6,737 nucleotides of DNA from Sedimenticola sp. (GTDB lineage: Bacteria; Pseudomonadota; Gammaproteobacteria; Chromatiales; Chromatiaceae). The position numbers and the translations under genes were made by a program. This document shows positions 5,040 to 6,737 of this stretch, one piece after another. The first letter of the stretch is position 1. Each line of letters opens with the position of its first letter. The notes beneath the pieces were generated by a model, which searched no databases, was not told where the DNA came from, and saw only the letters and a list, made by a program, of their open reading frames with translations. The DNA lies in contig JALULB010000356.1 in the NCBI GenBank assembly GCA_027041035.1, positions 1 through 6,737 on the forward strand, in the 5' to 3' direction.

Positions 5040-5887
5040 CGCGCTCGCGGCTCGTCAGCGACGAGCAACTGCAAGCGCAGGTCGCGCGCGCGCTGGATGA
5101 GGACATCGGCAGCGGCGATCTGACCGCCGCGCTGATACCGGCGGACGCGCTCTCCGAGGTGAACGTGGTATGCCGGGAGGCGGCGGTGATCTGCGGCCGT
5201 GACTGGTTCGACGAGGTCTTTCGTCAGCTCGATGCGGATATCCGCGTGGACTGGTCGGTCACGGATGGCGATCGCGTGGCCGCCGATAAGCGGATCTGCC
5301 GTCTGCATGGTAATACCCGCGCGATTCTGAGCGGCGAGAGAACCGCGCTGAATTTCCTGCAAACCCTGAGCGGCACCGCCAGCCGCGCATGGCACTACGC
5401 CGAGCAGGTTGCCGATCTCGACGTGCGCCTGCTGGATACGCGCAAGACTCTGCCGGGTCTGCGCCGGGCGCAGAAATACGCGGTGCGTTGCGGTGGCTGC
5501 GACAATCACCGCGTCGGCTTGTTCGACGCGATCCTGATCAAGGAGAACCACATCATGGCGGCGGGATCGATCAGCGCGGCGGTCACCGCCGCGCGGCATC
5601 TCTCCCCCGACGTGTTGATCGAGGTAGAGGTGGAGACTCTCGCGGAACTCGATGAGGCACTGCGGGTCGAAACGCCGAGGATACTGCTGGACAACTTCTC
5701 GTTGCGGGATTTGCGCGAGGCAGTATCGCGTACCGCCGGCCGGGCCCGCTTGGAAGCGTCGGGCGGCATGACCATGGAGCGGTTGCGGGAGGTCGCGGAA
5801 ACCGGCGTAGACTTCATCTCCATCGGCACGCTGACGAAAGACATTCGGTCCGTCGATTTGTCGATGCGATTCGTGACGCATGCCTGA
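5036..5887 (+). CDS. nadC: Nicotinate-nucleotide pyrophosphorylase (carboxylating), quinolinate phosphoribosyltransferase
   Basis: A 283-residue cytoplasmic enzyme that converts quinolinate and PRPP to nicotinate mononucleotide, CO2 and pyrophosphate, the entry to NAD from the de novo pathway. Family blocks run in order: the N-terminal [46 protein letters not shown] with the quinolinate-binding Arg/Lys residues, [27 protein letters not shown] and the barrel end [12 protein letters not shown]...[10 protein letters not shown]. The length is typical. The start is a TTG inside the end of the FKBP gene (shared TTGA). GGAG at 5027-5030, 5 bases upstream, and the good match of the first residues to the family support it, and the overlap suggests translational coupling. 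The secreted FKBP follows 45 bases after the stop. Confidence 0.97.
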   Translation: MTRSRLVSDEQLQAQVARALDEDIGSGDLTAALIPADALSEVNVVCREAAVICGRDWFDEVFRQLDADIRVDWSVTDGDRVAADKRICRLHGNTRAILSGERTALNFLQTLSGTASRAWHYAEQVADLDVRLLDTRKTLPGLRRAQKYAVRCGGCDNHRVGLFDAILIKENHIMAAGSISAAVTAARHLSPDVLIEVEVETLAELDEALRVETPRILLDNFSLRDLREAVSRTAGRARLEASGGMTMERLREVAETGVDFISIGTLTKDIRSVDLSMRFVTHA

Positions 5888-5932
5888 GTGGCGGCTTTTT
5901 TCTCTTGTTTACTATTCTTCAGAGGTAGATTC

Positions 5933-6610
5933 ATGCGATTCATTTCTTTATCGGTACTCTCCGTGGCCATGCTGGCTGCCCAGGGGCTCTCGGCGTCGGA
6001 GCTGGAGACCCCGGCCCAGCAATACAGCTATACCATTGGTCAACGCATCGGTCAGTTGCTGAAAGGTCAGGTGATTGGCGAACTGGACAGCAAGGCGTTT
6101 GCCTCGGGAGTCGATGATTACCTGAAAGGCATGCCCGCCCGTTTGAGCAAGGATCAGATGTCGGCGGCGCTGAAGCAGGCCCGCGAGAAAGCCGCCGAGG
6201 CGCGCAAGAAGCAGGCCAGCGAGGCGGTGGAGAAAGGCAAGCGCTTTCGCGAGGAGAACGCGAAGAAGGCGGGCGTCACGACACTGGACAACGGCCTGCA
6301 GTACGAGGTATTGACCGCCGGCAGTGGTGAAAAACCCAAGGCCAGCGACAAGGTCGAGGTCAATTACCGTGGCACCCTGATCAACGGCAAGGAGTTCGAC
6401 AGCTCCTATGCGCGCGGCAAGCCGGCGCAGTTCTCGCTGAAAGGCGTGGTTCCCGGTTTTCGCGAGGCTATCACGCGCATGCGACCCGGCGCGAAATGGC
6501 GCGTCGTGATGCCGCCGGAACTGGCCTATGGCGAGCGCGGCGCCGGTCGTGACATCGGTCCGAACGAGACCTTGATCTTCGAAATCGAGTTACTGAAGGT
6601 CGTCAAGTAA
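5933..6610 (+). CDS. FkpA/Mip-like FKBP-type peptidyl-prolyl isomerase, secreted
   Basis: A 225-residue protein with a Sec signal peptide (MRFISLSVLSVAMLAAQG, probable cleavage after LSA near residue 21), so periplasmic or outer-membrane associated. No lipobox Cys is visible. Residues about 27-115 are the FKBP_N dimerisation region, ending in a long Ala/Lys/Glu-rich helix (residues about 71-112). Residues 118-225 are the FKBP domain: VNYRG (Y145), KEFDSS (F155, D156), PAQFSL (F167), VVPGF, LAYGERG (Y199) and LIFEIELL (F216). The pocket Trp of FKBP12 and most Mip proteins is Phe (F176) here. The frame extends to a GTG at 5888, but ATG 5933 has AGAGG 7 bases upstream and gives a proper signal peptide, so it is chosen. 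Role: folding catalyst or chaperone in the envelope, probably co-transcribed with nadC. Confidence 0.93.
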   Translation: MRFISLSVLSVAMLAAQGLSASELETPAQQYSYTIGQRIGQLLKGQVIGELDSKAFASGVDDYLKGMPARLSKDQMSAALKQAREKAAEARKKQASEAVEKGKRFREENAKKAGVTTLDNGLQYEVLTAGSGEKPKASDKVEVNYRGTLINGKEFDSSYARGKPAQFSLKGVVPGFREAITRMRPGAKWRVVMPPELAYGERGAGRDIGPNETLIFEIELLKVVK

Positions 6611-6649
6611 TCCTCTCGGACAGCCTTCTGGCCTTCGTGCTTTGAGTCA

Positions 6650-6681
6650 GTCGCCGCCAAGCGGACTCGCTTGGCGGCGAC
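6650..6681. terminator. Strong hairpin after the FKBP operon, possible terminator
   Basis: A perfect 14-bp inverted repeat (GTCGCCGCCAAGCG with CGCTTGGCGGCGAC) has a GACT loop and lies 40 bases after the stop of the secreted FKBP gene. No T-run follows on either strand (plus strand: CTCATTCAT), so classical intrinsic termination is uncertain. It may act as a 3' stabilising hairpin or a bidirectional block between convergent genes. Confidence 0.55.
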
Positions 6682-6682
6682 C

Positions 6683-6737
6683 TCATTCATCCCTCAACCA
6701 ACCGATCTCCCGGGCCGTTATCTTCTTCACCAGGCAG
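6683..6737 (-). CDS. Possible 3' end of a convergent gene
   Basis: On the minus strand the last 55 bases can be read as ...CLVKKITAREIGWLRDE followed by TGA at 6683-6685. The reading looks protein-like (basic, with an amphipathic end) and would put the stop just beyond the hairpin, as expected for a convergent pair. Another frame with a stop at 6687-6689 is also open. The stretch is too short to assign a family, and it could be non-coding. Confidence 0.3.
   Translation of the reverse strand, partial: CLVKKITAREIGWLRDE

Noticed and set aside
4790..5881. Long open frame antisense to the FKBP gene and nadC (363 codons)
   Set aside because: Both plus-strand genes have full family motifs. The antisense product shows no domain and is Arg/Gly-rich shadow sequence.
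5888..5932. GTG start for the secreted FKBP at 5888
   Set aside because: It would place 15 odd residues (MAAFFSCLLFF...) before a good signal peptide. ATG 5933 has AGAGG 7 bases upstream.

Overview
The window is chromosomal DNA of a GC-rich bacterium. The combination of LspA, AmpD, a DUF1631 protein, NadC and a Mip/FkpA-type periplasmic FKBP points to a Gram-negative gammaproteobacterium. The order ampD, DUF1631, nadC is, from memory, the one in Pseudomonas aeruginosa (PA4522-PA4524); the rest of the context would also suit a Chromatiales-like or other free-living gammaproteobacterium. No species assignment is justified from the sequence alone.

Layout. The window opens with the last codons of lspA (+), followed after 3 bases by a PHP-type (CpsB/YwqE-like) phosphatase gene (+). 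ampD (-) converges on it with a 5-base gap. Positions 1393-1859 are non-coding. They hold a 169-base hairpin-forming mobile element (1523-1691), then a CRP-like operator and a promoter-like sequence facing the large DUF1631 gene (1860-4049, +). A second non-coding stretch, 4050-4694, is densely structured. It contains an inverted fragment of a GTAAC-rich repeat, a 199-base element with IS66-like ends and 8-base flanking direct repeats, an extended -10 sequence running straight into an intrinsic terminator, a second hairpin element of the same family as the first but in opposite orientation, and a leader hairpin. Then come a cytoplasmic FKBP prolyl isomerase, nadC (4-base overlap, TTG start) and a secreted FkpA/Mip-like FKBP. 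These three probably form one operon, ending near a strong 14-bp hairpin at 6650-6681. The last 55 bases may be the 3' end of a convergent gene.

Function. The genes are mostly housekeeping: lipoprotein signal peptide cleavage, peptidoglycan recycling, NAD biosynthesis and protein folding in two compartments. The DUF1631 protein has no known biochemical function. No defence system, CRISPR array, prophage, tRNA or rRNA was seen.

The most interesting material is in the two intergenic regions. The two hairpin elements at 1523-1691 and 4456-4621 keep their termini, tips and an asymmetric subterminal box, but much of the stem sequence differs between copies while still pairing within each copy. 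This suggests either selection for the hairpin or copying of one arm from the other. I found no convincing new multi-gene system.
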